NCBI RefSeq assembly: GCF_963975415.1
Contig: NZ_CAXBGN010000001.1
Location: 620,001-684,000, forward strand
Reading direction: 5' to 3'
DNA length: 64,000 nucleotides
From: Kriegella sp963975415
GTDB taxonomy: Bacteria; Bacteroidota; Bacteroidia; Flavobacteriales; Flavobacteriaceae
The position numbers and the translations under genes are program-made. Under the pieces are notes generated by a model, which made no database searches, was not told the DNA's origin, and was given only the letters and a program-made list of their open reading frames with translations. Positions 1 to 9,340 of this stretch are shown piece after piece (position 1 is the stretch's first letter; the number at the start of each line of letters is the position of its first letter).

Positions 1-1299
1 CAATTTAAGGTCCCCGTAGAGTATTATAAACTAGACAATGGTTTAAAAGTAATCCTATCCCAAGACAAGACCTCTCCAACGGCAATCGTAGCTGTATACT
101 ATAACATCGGTTTTCGAATTGAACCTAAAGAACGTACCGGTTTTGCGCATTTGTTCGAACACATGATGTTTCAGGGCTCTAAAAATTTGGGAAAAATGGA
201 ATTTGTCAAACTGGTGCAACAAAACGGTGGGGTACTCAATGGATCTACTCGTTTCGATTTTACCAATTATTTTGAAATCGTGCCTTCGCACAAATTGGAA
301 ACCATGTTATGGGCAGAAGCTGATAGAATGCGAGGCCTCGAAATTACCCAAGATAACCTTACCAACCAACAAGGTGTCGTAAAAAACGAAGTTAAGGTAA
401 ATGTGCTCAATCAACCCTATGGCGGATTCCCATGGTTGGATATGCCGCAATATGCCAACTCAAATTGGTATAATGCCCATAATTTCTACGGAGATCTAGA
501 AGATTTAGATGCCGCCAATCTCGAAGATGTTGCTAGTTTCTTCAAAACTTATTATTCGCCCAATAATGCTGCCTTATCCGTTGTCGGCAACTTTGAAACC
601 GAAGAAACGAAAGCGTGGATACAAAAGTATTTTGGCGATATTCCTTCCACCAAACTTCCGCCACAACCTGACATTACCGAACCAAAACAGGAAAAAGAAA
701 AGGCATTTGTAAAAAATGATTCCCTGGCAAACAAACCTGCCATTGCCTTGGCGTATCATATGCCAGAGCGAAATTCTCCAGAGTATTATGCCATGGGACT
801 TCTTGACCAAATTCTTATACAGGGAGACAATAGTTTGCTAGCCCAAAAACTTGAAAAAGATAAAGGATACACTTCAAGTGTAAGTGGGGGTATCAACTAT
901 CTGGGAAATATGTTCAATTACAAAGGCCCGATGTTATGGATGTATAATCTAACCTACGATACTGAAACCTCACGAGATGATATTCTCGGGGCGATAGACG
1001 AGGTGATGACTAATTTGAAGACAAATATAACACAAGAGACCATCGATAAAGCTATTATCAAGATTCGATCCAAACTGTATGACGATTTAGGCGGCACTTT
1101 CGGTTTGGGCAGAGCCGACCTCTTGTGCAGTTTTGCCTTATTTGATGACAATCCCGAACGAATTAACACCCTTGAGGATGAATTCAAAAAAATAACTCCT
1201 GAAATTGTCAAGAAAACCATCGATGCATATTTGGTCGCTACCAACCGTACCATTTTGACCGTAAACCCTTTATTGGCCGATAACGAAAAAACACAATGA
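1..1299 (+). CDS. M16 family zinc peptidase, catalytic subunit (5' end cut by window)
   Basis: The reading frame is open from base 1, so the N-terminus, probably with a signal peptide, lies outside the window. The inverted zinc motif HLFEH is encoded at 148-162, and a downstream glutamate in the KNEVK segment is the likely third ligand. This is the active-site arrangement of M16 (pitrilysin/processing peptidase-like) enzymes. Two M16 halves follow the usual N-terminal catalytic and C-terminal clamshell pattern. The gene overlaps the next one by four bases (ATGA), and that gene encodes a second M16 protein without the motif, so the two probably form a heterodimeric periplasmic peptidase. The family is clear; the substrate is unknown. 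Confidence 0.93.
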   Translation, partial: QFKVPVEYYKLDNGLKVILSQDKTSPTAIVAVYYNIGFRIEPKERTGFAHLFEHMMFQGSKNLGKMEFVKLVQQNGGVLNGSTRFDFTNYFEIVPSHKLETMLWAEADRMRGLEITQDNLTNQQGVVKNEVKVNVLNQPYGGFPWLDMPQYANSNWYNAHNFYGDLEDLDAANLEDVASFFKTYYSPNNAALSVVGNFETEETKAWIQKYFGDIPSTKLPPQPDITEPKQEKEKAFVKNDSLANKPAIALAYHMPERNSPEYYAMGLLDQILIQGDNSLLAQKLEKDKGYTSSVSGGINYLGNMFNYKGPMLWMYNLTYDTETSRDDILGAIDEVMTNLKTNITQETIDKAIIKIRSKLYDDLGGTFGLGRADLLCSFALFDDNPERINTLEDEFKKITPEIVKKTIDAYLVATNRTILTVNPLLADNEKTQ

Positions 1300-2690
1300 T
1301 TATGAGAACTTTACTAGCGTATGCTCTGAGCCTCACATTTTCCTTTACCGTGCTTACCGCTCAAGAAAAAGAACAGCCGCCTAAAGGTGGCGAACCAAAA
1401 GATTTTACACTTCCTGAAAAAGAAGTGGTCGAATTTGACAATGGACTTACCTTGGTCATGATTCCATACGGTTCCATTCCAAAGGCCTCAATACAGTTTA
1501 GTATTAAAACCGGTAATATCAATGAAAAAGAAAATCAAGTTTGGTTGGCCGACCTTCTGGCCGATATGCTAAAAGAAGGGAGTACTACTAAAAGTGCCAA
1601 ACAAATTGCAGACGATATGGCGGGTATGGGTGGTAATTTGAACATCGGTGTGGGTGTTCATACTTCGTATTTAAGTAGTTCTGTATTATATGAATTCGCC
1701 CCAAAGGCAATTATGCTTATGGCTGATGTGCTTAAAAACCCGAAATGGCCCGTGGAGGAACTCGATCGGTTGAAAAATGATATGAAGCGTAATTTATCGG
1801 TGCAACTGGCGGGGCCACAAGCACAAGCAAGCAGAGATTTTTTTGCTGCCATATACCCTGACCACCCTTATGGCAGGGTATTTCCGAATGATGAAATGAT
1901 CGATTCATATACTGTAGAAGACATTAAACAGTTCTATGACGAGAATTTTGGCGCTCTTAGAACCACAATCTATATTGCCGGTAATTTTGATGCAGAGGAA
2001 GTTAAAAAAGCTGTTGAATCTTCTTTATCGGACTGGAAAAGTGGAGAACCTTCAGATTATACCCTTGCGCAACCAGTTACCAATGGGGAAATAAAAATTA
2101 TCGATCGCCCTGGAGCACCCCAGTCTACGATCTATTACGGCCTGCCCGTAATTGGTCCGTCAAGTGAAGATTTTATTGCCTTAGATGTCACTAATTCTAT
2201 TTTAGGAGGATCTTTTGCCTCTAGAATTACTAGCAATATTAGAGAAGATAAGGGGTACACCTATTCGCCCTATAGCAATTTAAAAGACAACTATAAAACC
2301 GGGGTCTGGTACGAAGCAGCCGATGTTACTACTGAGCATACCGGGGCATCTTTGAAAGAAATCGTGAAAGAAATCGAGAGATTACAAAATGAGCCACCTA
2401 ATCAAGAAGAAATGGATGGCATCATAAATTACGAATCAGGAATTTATGTCCTTCAAAATTCTACCCCAAACGGAATTATTGGTCAATTAATATTCTTAGA
2501 TACTCATGACCTTGATGAATCGTTTCTGACAGACAAGGTAAAGAACATGCACGCCGTAACTCCTGAAAAAGTTTCGGAAATGACCCAGAAATATATACAA
2601 CCGAACAATATGACATTGATTGTCGTCGGAGATAAGGCAAAAATTGAAAATCAAATTCAGGAAACCTTGGAAAAACCACTAAAACAATAA
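1296..2690 (+). CDS. M16 family peptidase-like protein, non-catalytic partner
   Basis: This is a 464-residue protein with a hydrophobic N-terminal signal ending near VLTAQ. The fold signatures of M16 are present (GLTLVMIPYG; REDKGYTYSPYS near the C-terminal half), but the position of HxxEH reads WLADLLADML, so the zinc ligands are lost. Established knowledge: many bacterial M16 enzymes work as one active and one inactive subunit. The start overlaps the stop of the upstream catalytic gene (ATGA), which implies translational coupling. An in-frame ATG two codons downstream (1302) gives an equally good signal peptide and could be the true start. A strong hairpin terminator follows at 2711. Confidence 0.92.
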   Translation: MIMRTLLAYALSLTFSFTVLTAQEKEQPPKGGEPKDFTLPEKEVVEFDNGLTLVMIPYGSIPKASIQFSIKTGNINEKENQVWLADLLADMLKEGSTTKSAKQIADDMAGMGGNLNIGVGVHTSYLSSSVLYEFAPKAIMLMADVLKNPKWPVEELDRLKNDMKRNLSVQLAGPQAQASRDFFAAIYPDHPYGRVFPNDEMIDSYTVEDIKQFYDENFGALRTTIYIAGNFDAEEVKKAVESSLSDWKSGEPSDYTLAQPVTNGEIKIIDRPGAPQSTIYYGLPVIGPSSEDFIALDVTNSILGGSFASRITSNIREDKGYTYSPYSNLKDNYKTGVWYEAADVTTEHTGASLKEIVKEIERLQNEPPNQEEMDGIINYESGIYVLQNSTPNGIIGQLIFLDTHDLDESFLTDKVKNMHAVTPEKVSEMTQKYIQPNNMTLIVVGDKAKIENQIQETLEKPLKQ

Positions 2691-2710
2691 GACTGATTTT
2701 TTCTTATGAA

Positions 2711-2737
2711 AAAGCCCTCGGTCGAGGGCTTTTTTTA
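2711..2737. terminator. Bidirectional intrinsic terminator
   Basis: An eight-pair stem AAGCCCTC/GAGGGCTT with a four-base loop is followed by a T run on the plus strand and preceded by an A run. It lies between the convergent M16 operon and ettA, so it can end both transcripts. Confidence 0.85.
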
Positions 2738-2760
2738 TTTTGAATTTGTAGCTATAAAAG

Positions 2761-4452
2761 CTATCGAATCAATTTCTTGTATTTAATGCGTTGCGGAATC
2801 AAATCACCACCCAAACGCTTCTTCTTGTTCTCTTCATAATCGGAAAAAGAACCTTCAAAGAAATACACTTGGGAATCACCTTCGAAAGCCAAAATATGGG
2901 TACATATGCGATCTAGAAACCACCTGTCGTGGGAAATGACCACCGCACAACCGGCGAAGTTTTCAAGTCCCTCTTCCAAAGCTCGTAACGTGTTAACATC
3001 TAAATCATTGGTCGGCTCATCCAATAACAAAACATTGCCTTCTTCTTTTAAGGTCATAGCCAGATGAAGTCTATTGCGCTCACCACCTGAAAGCATATTC
3101 ACTTTTTTGTTCTGTTCACTCCCCGAGAAATTAAACCGACTTAGATAGGCACGGGAATTCACTTGTCGGCCGCCCATCATCACCAATTCTTGTTCGTCGC
3201 TAAAATTTTGCCATATAGTTTTTTCGGGGTCAATGTTCGAATGACTTTGGTCTACATAGGCGATCTTTGCCGTCTCACCTACCTCGAAAGCACCTTTATC
3301 AGGTGTTTCCTCTCCCATAATCATTCTAAAAATAGTGGTCTTACCGGCACCGTTCGGTCCAATAATTCCAACAATTCCCGCCTGTGGCAATTTAAAATTC
3401 AGGTCTTCATAGAGCAATTTATCATCATAACCTTTGCTCACTCCTTTCGCTTCCAACACGTTGGTTCCTAAACGAGGACCGTTGGGAATGTATATTTCAA
3501 GTTTCTCATCAAGCTGTTTTTGGTCTTGGCTCATCAACTTGTCGTAGTTCTTCAAACGCGCTTTTTGTTTCGTCTGTCTTCCCTTTGCACCCTGTCTTAC
3601 CCATTCTAGCTCACGTTCTAAAGTCTTTTGTCTTTTGGATGCGGTTTTACTCTCTTGTGCCAACCGTTTTGACTTTTGATCCAACCAACTGGAATAATTT
3701 CCTTTCCATGGAATACCTTCGCCCCTATCAAGTTCTAAAATCCATCCCGCAACATTATCTAAAAAATAACGGTCGTGGGTCACGGCAATCACGGTTCCTT
3801 TATATTGTGCCAAATGATGCTCTAACCAATGAACCGATTCGGCATCTAAGTGGTTGGTCGGCTCATCAAGTAATAAAATTTCGGGTTCTTGTAGCAATAG
3901 TCTGCATAAGGCCACACGTCTTCTTTCCCCTCCTGATAACACACCAATTTTTTTGTTCGGCTCAGGTGTCCGCAAAGCGTCCATCGCAATTTCAAGCTTG
4001 GTATCGAGTTCCCAAGCGTTTGAAGCATCGATTTGGTCTTGAAGCTCGGCCTGCTTATCCATCAACTTTTGCATCTTATCGGCATCTTCATACACCTCGG
4101 GCAACCCGAACATATCGTTGATTTTATTATACTCGTCTAAGATAGCTACCGTTTCTGAAACTCCCTCCCGAACAACCTCCAAGACGGTCTTATCTTCATC
4201 TAACTGCGGCTCTTGCTCTAAATACCCGACTTTATATCCTGGTGAAAAAACTACATCGCCCTGAAAGTTTTTATCGACACCGGCAATGATTCTTAACAAG
4301 GTAGATTTACCAGATCCGTTGAGACCAAGAATTCCGATTTTGGCTCCATAGAAAAAACTGAGGTAAATGTTTTTCAATACCGGAGTATTGGCATTTTTAT
4401 AGGTTTTGGTCACTCCAGACATGGAGAAGATGACCTTCTTATCGTCGCTCAT
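2761..4452 (-). CDS. ettA: Energy-dependent translational throttle protein EttA (ABC-F ATPase)
   Basis: A 563-residue cytoplasmic protein with two ABC ATPase domains and no membrane segments, as in ABC-F proteins. The first Walker A is GLNGSGKS at residues 43-50, followed by LSGGERRR and LLLDEPTNHLD. The second half has GPNGAGKTT, a second LSGGERNR and LLLDEPTNDLD. The interdomain linker carries the basic GAKGRQTKQKAR segment characteristic of EttA. The length matches the family (about 555). Known role: binds the ribosomal E site and gates entry into the elongation cycle according to ATP/ADP. It is transcribed alone and converges on the M16 pair. Confidence 0.95.
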   Translation of the reverse strand: MSDDKKVIFSMSGVTKTYKNANTPVLKNIYLSFFYGAKIGILGLNGSGKSTLLRIIAGVDKNFQGDVVFSPGYKVGYLEQEPQLDEDKTVLEVVREGVSETVAILDEYNKINDMFGLPEVYEDADKMQKLMDKQAELQDQIDASNAWELDTKLEIAMDALRTPEPNKKIGVLSGGERRRVALCRLLLQEPEILLLDEPTNHLDAESVHWLEHHLAQYKGTVIAVTHDRYFLDNVAGWILELDRGEGIPWKGNYSSWLDQKSKRLAQESKTASKRQKTLERELEWVRQGAKGRQTKQKARLKNYDKLMSQDQKQLDEKLEIYIPNGPRLGTNVLEAKGVSKGYDDKLLYEDLNFKLPQAGIVGIIGPNGAGKTTIFRMIMGEETPDKGAFEVGETAKIAYVDQSHSNIDPEKTIWQNFSDEQELVMMGGRQVNSRAYLSRFNFSGSEQNKKVNMLSGGERNRLHLAMTLKEEGNVLLLDEPTNDLDVNTLRALEEGLENFAGCAVVISHDRWFLDRICTHILAFEGDSQVYFFEGSFSDYEENKKKRLGGDLIPQRIKYKKLIR

Positions 4453-4537
4453 TTTCTTGATTTATGAGTTAATTAATTGAGAAGTTTATTAAAGACAGCC
4501 TCCTTGAATTTTAGTTGGTTCAAGCGGAAACAAAAAA

Positions 4538-4720
4538 TCAAACACGTCCCTTTAGCGCGTTAAAGACCCAGGCAATGGCAAAAAAACCAATTCCTACGGA
4601 AGCAAAACCCCAACCGGCTACATCATCATATCTAAAGGCTCCCAGCGCAATCAGTCCGAGTCCTACGATTATCATTATAAAAGTTGCCCATGCCAGTACA
4701 GTGTTCTTGTTCATTCCCAT
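4538..4720 (-). CDS. Small two-helix membrane protein (CAL67264-like family)
   Basis: Sixty residues with two hydrophobic helices (about residues 7-27 and 36-54) separated by FRYDDVAGWG. It resembles the short CAL67264 family of Flavobacteriaceae membrane proteins, whose function is unknown. An ATG two codons downstream (MNKN) is an alternative start. It lies 85 bases upstream of ettA on the same strand and may share its transcript. Family assignment is from memory of the pattern and is moderately sure; the gene itself is well supported by its composition. Confidence 0.7.
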   Translation of the reverse strand: MGMNKNTVLAWATFIMIIVGLGLIALGAFRYDDVAGWGFASVGIGFFAIAWVFNALKGRV

Positions 4721-4791
4721 ATTTTAGTTGGTTTGATTCGAATCTCAAATATCGTAAAAATTAGAGGATTTTCATCGCAATACGGCAAACT

Positions 4792-5775
4792 TTAGGCTTC
4801 CATTGGAAATCGTATTCCTGTTTGCCTTCGCACCTCGTCCATCAAAGACATCAGGTCTAGGCTATTTTTATGGCTCCAAAGGTTACTTTGCCGGTCACAT
4901 CTTTTAAGACATTCATGAACTTCGATTATTTCATGGGCATACCCCCTACCCAAGGTAGGTAGATCAAAATTCTCTAATTGGCCATCATGTTCTACAATAT
5001 ATCCCTGGGCTTCATGCCATTTAGGTTTCAAAAAGACGCTGCCATTGCTACATGAAATTTGTGCTTTCATTTCCGCTTTACTCTTCAGTCCGCTATATAA
5101 AATAGCTTGGGCTTCAGCATATTGAAATATCATCGAGGTCTGTATCTCGACCCCTGTTTTATAAAAATTGGAGGCGGCCAAAACCTTATCGGGATACCCC
5201 AACATTAGGTAGGCCAAAAAAATTGGGTAGATGCCAATATCCAACAATGAGCCGCCAGCCAGTTCAGGGTTTAACAATCGTCCCTTCTCATCCCTATCGA
5301 GTGCGTAGAACCCAAAGTCTACATGAACATAGGCGATTTCGCCAAGTTCACCACCATCGACAATTTGTTTCGCCTTTCGAATAGCCGGGTTAAATCTACT
5401 CCACATGGCCTCCATTAAAAAAACCTGGTTGCGTTCTGCTGCGGCAATCATTTGTTCTACATCACCTCGATGCAGCCCCATTGGTTTTTCACAAAGCACA
5501 TGTTTCCCCTTGTCCATAGCCTTTACCGCCAGTTCAGCATGTGAGGTATGTGGGGTGGCGATATAAACGGCATCCACTTCCCCACAGTCAAATAATGCCT
5601 CGTAACTACCAAATGCATGTGGGACATTGTACTCTTTTGAAAAAGCTTCAGCCCTTTCAAGACTGCGCGATGCCACGGCGCTTACCTCTCCATCTGCAAC
5701 AAGCTTCAAATCGTTCGCGAAACTGTGGGCTATGCGTCCTGGTGCGACAATGCCCCATCGTATCTTATCTTCCAT
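4792..5775 (-). CDS. Gfo/Idh/MocA family NAD(P)-dependent oxidoreductase
   Basis: An N-terminal Rossmann fold begins at RWGIVAPGRIAHSF, followed by YIATPHTSHAE and the EKPMG motif that carries the conserved lysine of the family. The C-terminal half is the usual alpha/beta substrate domain (GGSLLDIGIYPI). The protein resembles the trans-1,2-dihydrobenzene-1,2-diol / 1,5-anhydrofructose dehydrogenase branch, but the substrate cannot be named. I chose the ATG at 5775. The frame stays open to a TTG at 5796, but that TTG is the last triplet of a TACATTTG promoter element, so it would not be transcribed. Divergent from the acyl-CoA carboxylase gene. Confidence 0.88.
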   Translation of the reverse strand: MEDKIRWGIVAPGRIAHSFANDLKLVADGEVSAVASRSLERAEAFSKEYNVPHAFGSYEALFDCGEVDAVYIATPHTSHAELAVKAMDKGKHVLCEKPMGLHRGDVEQMIAAAERNQVFLMEAMWSRFNPAIRKAKQIVDGGELGEIAYVHVDFGFYALDRDEKGRLLNPELAGGSLLDIGIYPIFLAYLMLGYPDKVLAASNFYKTGVEIQTSMIFQYAEAQAILYSGLKSKAEMKAQISCSNGSVFLKPKWHEAQGYIVEHDGQLENFDLPTLGRGYAHEIIEVHECLKRCDRQSNLWSHKNSLDLMSLMDEVRRQTGIRFPMEA

Positions 5776-5794
5776 ATTGATTTTGAAATTTCCC

Positions 5795-5803
5795 AAATGT
5801 AAT
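5795..5803 (-). promoter_or_regulatory. Bacteroidota -7 element (TACATTTG)
   Basis: TACATTTG matches the TAnnTTTG consensus and lies about 20 bases upstream of the ATG at 5775. No well-spaced -33 TTG was found, so support is partial. It decides the start codon of the oxidoreductase gene. Confidence 0.45.
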
Positions 5804-5850
5804 CATTTTTACTCCTTATCTTTAATGCCAATTAAGGAAAGCACAGCGGA

Positions 5851-7479
5851 ATGGACATCAAATTCAACAAAAACGAGGACCACAATAAATTACAACTATC
5901 GGATCTTAAAAAAAGATTGGCTGAAGTAAAATTGGGGGGAGGTAAAAATCGCATTGAAAAATTGCATGCCCAGGGAAAGATGACCGCCCGAGAGCGGATT
6001 GATTATTTATTGGATAAAAACAAAGACAGTATAGAAATAGGAGCTTTTGTTGGCGAAGACATGTATAAAGAACATGGTGGATGCCCTTCGGGTGGCGTTG
6101 TCATAAAAATAGGCTATGTCTCTGGCAAGCAATGTGTGGTTGTTGCCAACGACGCTACCGTAAAGGCGGGTGCTTGGTTTCCGATTACTGGAAAAAAAAA
6201 TTTAAGGGGCCAGGAAATCGCCATTGAAAATAGGTTGCCCATTATTTATTTGGTAGATAGCGCGGGAGTATACCTTCCGCTTCAGGATGAAATTTTTCCC
6301 GACAAGGAACATTTCGGGCGTATTTTCAGAAACAATGCGGTTATGAGCAGTATGGGAATCACACAAATTGCGGCCGTTATGGGGAGTTGTGTTGCCGGAG
6401 GGGCTTATTTACCTATTATGAGTGATGAGGCCTTGATTGTCGAAAAGACCGGAAGCATTTTTCTAGCAGGAAGTTATTTGGTAAAGGCGGCCATTGGGGA
6501 AAATATCGACAATGAAACTTTAGGAGGTGCAAGCACCCATTGCGAAATTAGTGGAGTGACCGACTATAAGGCCAAAGATGATGCCCATGCTTTGGATACC
6601 ATTAAGGGCCTTGTCGACAAAATCGGCGATTTCGACAAAGCCGGATTTAATCGGGTCAAATCAATAAAACCAAAAGAGAACCCCGAAGATATCTATGGTA
6701 TTCTACCCAGCTCTCGTACCGAACAATATGATATGCTGGAGATCATTAATCGGTTGGTCGATAATTCAGATTTTGAACAATATAAAGAAGGCTACGGAAA
6801 AACCATACTTACCGGATATGCCCGAATCGATGGTTGGGCCGTAGGCATTGTCGCCAATCAACGAGAAGTAGTTAAAAATGCAAAACGCGAAATGCAATTT
6901 GGTGGTGTGATCTATTCCGATTCTGCCGACAAGGCAACCCGTTTTATTGCCAATTGCAATCAAAAAAAGATTCCCTTGGTATTTTTACAAGACGTTACGG
7001 GGTTTATGGTGGGCAGTAAGAGCGAACACGGTGGCATTATTAAAGATGGGGCCAAAATGGTCAATGCCGTCAGCAATTCTGTCGTACCCAAGTTCACTGT
7101 TGTTATTGGAAATAGTTACGGCGCCGGTAACTATGCCATGTGCGGTAAAGCCTACGACCCTAGGTTGATCGTTGCTTGGCCCAGTGCAGAATTGGCTGTA
7201 ATGAGCGGAAATTCAGCAGCCAAAGTGTTGCTACAAATCGAAACAGCCTCCTTAAAGAAGAAAGGGGAGAAAATTACCCCGGAAAAAGAACAAGAACTTT
7301 TTAACAAGATAAAATCACGGTACGATGCCCAGGTTTCGCCATATTATGCGGCTGCACGCTTATGGACCGATGGAATTATAGATCCTTTAGACACCCGAAA
7401 GTGGATTTCAATGGGTATCGAGGCGGCTAATCATGCGCCTATTGAAAAGCCATTTAATATGGGGGTTTTACAGGTTTAA
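5851..7479 (+). CDS. Acyl-CoA carboxylase beta subunit (carboxyltransferase), methylcrotonyl-CoA type
   Basis: A 542-residue biotin-dependent carboxyltransferase. The N-terminal half contains GGGKNRIEKLHAQGKMTARERI and the acyl-CoA oxyanion region GSCVAGGAYLPIMSDEA. The C-terminal half contains the carboxybiotin site region FLQDVTGFMVGSK and GNSYGAGNYAMCGKAYDP. The ETLGGASTHCEISGVTD and GMCG-type segments look closer to methylcrotonyl-CoA carboxylase beta than to propionyl-CoA carboxylase, which would place it in leucine breakdown. The biotin-carboxylase alpha subunit is not adjacent. Its stop codon overlaps the stop of the convergent downstream gene by three to four bases (TTAA). Confidence 0.9.
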   Translation: MDIKFNKNEDHNKLQLSDLKKRLAEVKLGGGKNRIEKLHAQGKMTARERIDYLLDKNKDSIEIGAFVGEDMYKEHGGCPSGGVVIKIGYVSGKQCVVVANDATVKAGAWFPITGKKNLRGQEIAIENRLPIIYLVDSAGVYLPLQDEIFPDKEHFGRIFRNNAVMSSMGITQIAAVMGSCVAGGAYLPIMSDEALIVEKTGSIFLAGSYLVKAAIGENIDNETLGGASTHCEISGVTDYKAKDDAHALDTIKGLVDKIGDFDKAGFNRVKSIKPKENPEDIYGILPSSRTEQYDMLEIINRLVDNSDFEQYKEGYGKTILTGYARIDGWAVGIVANQREVVKNAKREMQFGGVIYSDSADKATRFIANCNQKKIPLVFLQDVTGFMVGSKSEHGGIIKDGAKMVNAVSNSVVPKFTVVIGNSYGAGNYAMCGKAYDPRLIVAWPSAELAVMSGNSAAKVLLQIETASLKKKGEKITPEKEQELFNKIKSRYDAQVSPYYAAARLWTDGIIDPLDTRKWISMGIEAANHAPIEKPFNMGVLQV

Positions 7480-9212
7480 TGAAAGATTGTTTTAGTGGCG
7501 GTGTCAACCGATAACAGGTATCTCGACACCTCTACTTCCTCAAGTTTTACCACATTAATATATTGCGTTTGGGTCTGAAGGCCGTAATCAAAATAGGTCG
7601 CTAGTTTCAGGTAGGTTGGCAACTCGGTTTTGTTTCCTAAATACCGCACCTTTATTTGCCATTTTCCCTGTATGTCGTCATCTAAAAAGAACTGTTTGCT
7701 CGAGTAGCCTTTTATTTTTTGATTATGCAATAAGGTGTCATCGAGATGTGGGGTATTCATCCAATCATCATAATATTGTTGAGGGTTTATAAATTGAAGT
7801 TCAAATTCAGCATTCGCATTGCTCCATTCAACAACTATTCTAGTTCGTGGTACATCTGCTTCATTTTCTAGTATACTCTTATCTATTGAAAGTTCTTTTC
7901 CTTTTGTTCGTATAATATTGGAAGATTCCGTGGTCATAAGTATATCTGTACCATGCTTGTCAAATGGTATCGTATCCAATTCATTAATCGCCAATTCATA
8001 ACGTGCATATACACTCAGCGCTTTTTGAAAATTGCCGCTTTGAGTGTAGGCATAGGCGACATTACGATGTGATTGCGCGTCCCTTGACCTGAGTTTTAAA
8101 ATTCTAAGATTAATTTTCAGGGCATTATCGAATTGCCCATGTTCTTCATAAACATATGACAAGGCTTTTAGCGCCGGAACATCGTTCGGAAATTTGTCCA
8201 CTACCTGCTGTAAGAGTTCGTCGGCTTTTTTTCCATCTTCCCATCGCTTTCTGAAATAATTAGAAACCTCTAGAAAGAAATAAGGCGATTTTTTATTTTC
8301 CTCTATTTGAATATCCAGCAGTTTATAGGACGCTTGTAAGGAGCTGGCCTTATTTAACTTTTTTATATAAACCGGGATTTTAGACTCAAAAACTTCCGGA
8401 GCATTAAACTCATCATAAATACTGTCACGCAAACCAGAATTATTGTACCGACTTTCGACTCCAAGATCATCGATTCGCGTGTGCTCTTTGGTATTTATAA
8501 TGATAACCCCACCTGCCCCTTGCGGACCATACCTCATAAAGGCTCCATTTCTAGTAAGTACCGCAATACGATCGATCTCATGTACATCGATAAAAGTTGG
8601 TGGATTTTCATATATAAAACCATCCACATCAAAAATCGCCTGTGGGGGAGGACTATAACCAAAATTTTGTAAATAAACCTTTATTTCCCCCGGGTCATCT
8701 CGAGCAACCCGCATTTGTGGGATAAAGTTTTGCAAAGAATGCAAAAAATCGTTTCCCACAGGGATTAAATCTGCCCCATCAACCATTCGCATCGAAAAAG
8801 AGGAACGGTCTTTATCTAGAATACCCCAAGATGTCTTCAACAAATTTTTATTTGTAGGGTACTCTGCCAACAGCTCTTGTTGTGTTTTGCGCTTTCGCTT
8901 TTTGACCGTTACCTCATCGAGCACTTCTACTTTTGGTACCAACTTAACCCTTAAAAACCCAGTTTCTTCCGAAATTGGAACTTCTGTGGAATGCATCCCC
9001 ACAAAAGAAAAAACAAGTATGTCTTTGGGTTTTACAGCAATTTCAAAACGACCCTCAATATCGGTCTTCACCCCTTTCGTACTACCTTTGATGGTGATGT
9101 TTACATTGCTTAGTGGGCGTCCATCCGTAGTGACAACACCACCAATATATTTTTCAATTTCTTGGGAATTACCGGAAAAAATACCACCAAAAAAAATCAA
9201 AAAAAGAGGCAT
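7476..9212 (-). CDS. Secreted CarboxypepD_reg-like / TonB-plug / TPR fusion protein without beta-barrel
   Basis: A 578-residue protein with a hydrophobic N-terminus ending near SGNSQ; the n-region lacks lysine or arginine, which is unusual for a signal peptide. Domains by eye: a carboxypeptidase-D-regulatory-like beta sandwich at residues 22-95 (GGVVTTDGRPLSNVNI, SFVGM); a basic linker near 104-110; a TonB-dependent-receptor plug-like domain at about 150-243 (VDGFIYENPP ending GAGGVIIINTKE); TPR-like helices at about 300-420; and an all-beta tail. Plug domains normally sit in a SusC-type receptor with a 22-strand barrel, and there is no room for one here. The function is unknown. A stop codon lies immediately upstream in frame, so the start is fixed. 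Confidence 0.85.
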   Translation of the reverse strand: MPLFLIFFGGIFSGNSQEIEKYIGGVVTTDGRPLSNVNITIKGSTKGVKTDIEGRFEIAVKPKDILVFSFVGMHSTEVPISEETGFLRVKLVPKVEVLDEVTVKKRKRKTQQELLAEYPTNKNLLKTSWGILDKDRSSFSMRMVDGADLIPVGNDFLHSLQNFIPQMRVARDDPGEIKVYLQNFGYSPPPQAIFDVDGFIYENPPTFIDVHEIDRIAVLTRNGAFMRYGPQGAGGVIIINTKEHTRIDDLGVESRYNNSGLRDSIYDEFNAPEVFESKIPVYIKKLNKASSLQASYKLLDIQIEENKKSPYFFLEVSNYFRKRWEDGKKADELLQQVVDKFPNDVPALKALSYVYEEHGQFDNALKINLRILKLRSRDAQSHRNVAYAYTQSGNFQKALSVYARYELAINELDTIPFDKHGTDILMTTESSNIIRTKGKELSIDKSILENEADVPRTRIVVEWSNANAEFELQFINPQQYYDDWMNTPHLDDTLLHNQKIKGYSSKQFFLDDDIQGKWQIKVRYLGNKTELPTYLKLATYFDYGLQTQTQYINVVKLEEVEVSRYLLSVDTATKTIFH

Positions 9213-9307
9213 ATTTTAAGGAGGGAATGATTCCTATACCCTATAAGAAAACCGTTTGCCTGAAAACTTTTTCCCATTTAAACTGCTTACATTTCTAAAT
9301 GTAGTAA

Positions 9308-9340
9308 CAAAGTTAAACTAACAGAAGGTGTTATATCAAA
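9308..9340 (-). promoter_or_regulatory. Bacteroidota promoter for the plug-TPR gene
   Basis: On the minus strand TTTG, a 21-base spacer and TAACTTTG match the TTTG/TAnnTTTG consensus. It lies about 100 bases upstream of the ATG at 9212 and overlaps the last codons of menE. Confidence 0.45.

Noticed and set aside
3585..4121. Long open frame of 178 codons antisense to ettA
   Set aside because: Low-complexity and unfamiliar product; ettA is complete on the other strand with all motifs.
5776..5796. TTG start extending the Gfo/Idh/MocA gene upstream
   Set aside because: The TTG is part of the TACATTTG promoter element, so it should not be in the mRNA; the ATG at 5775 also matches the family start better.
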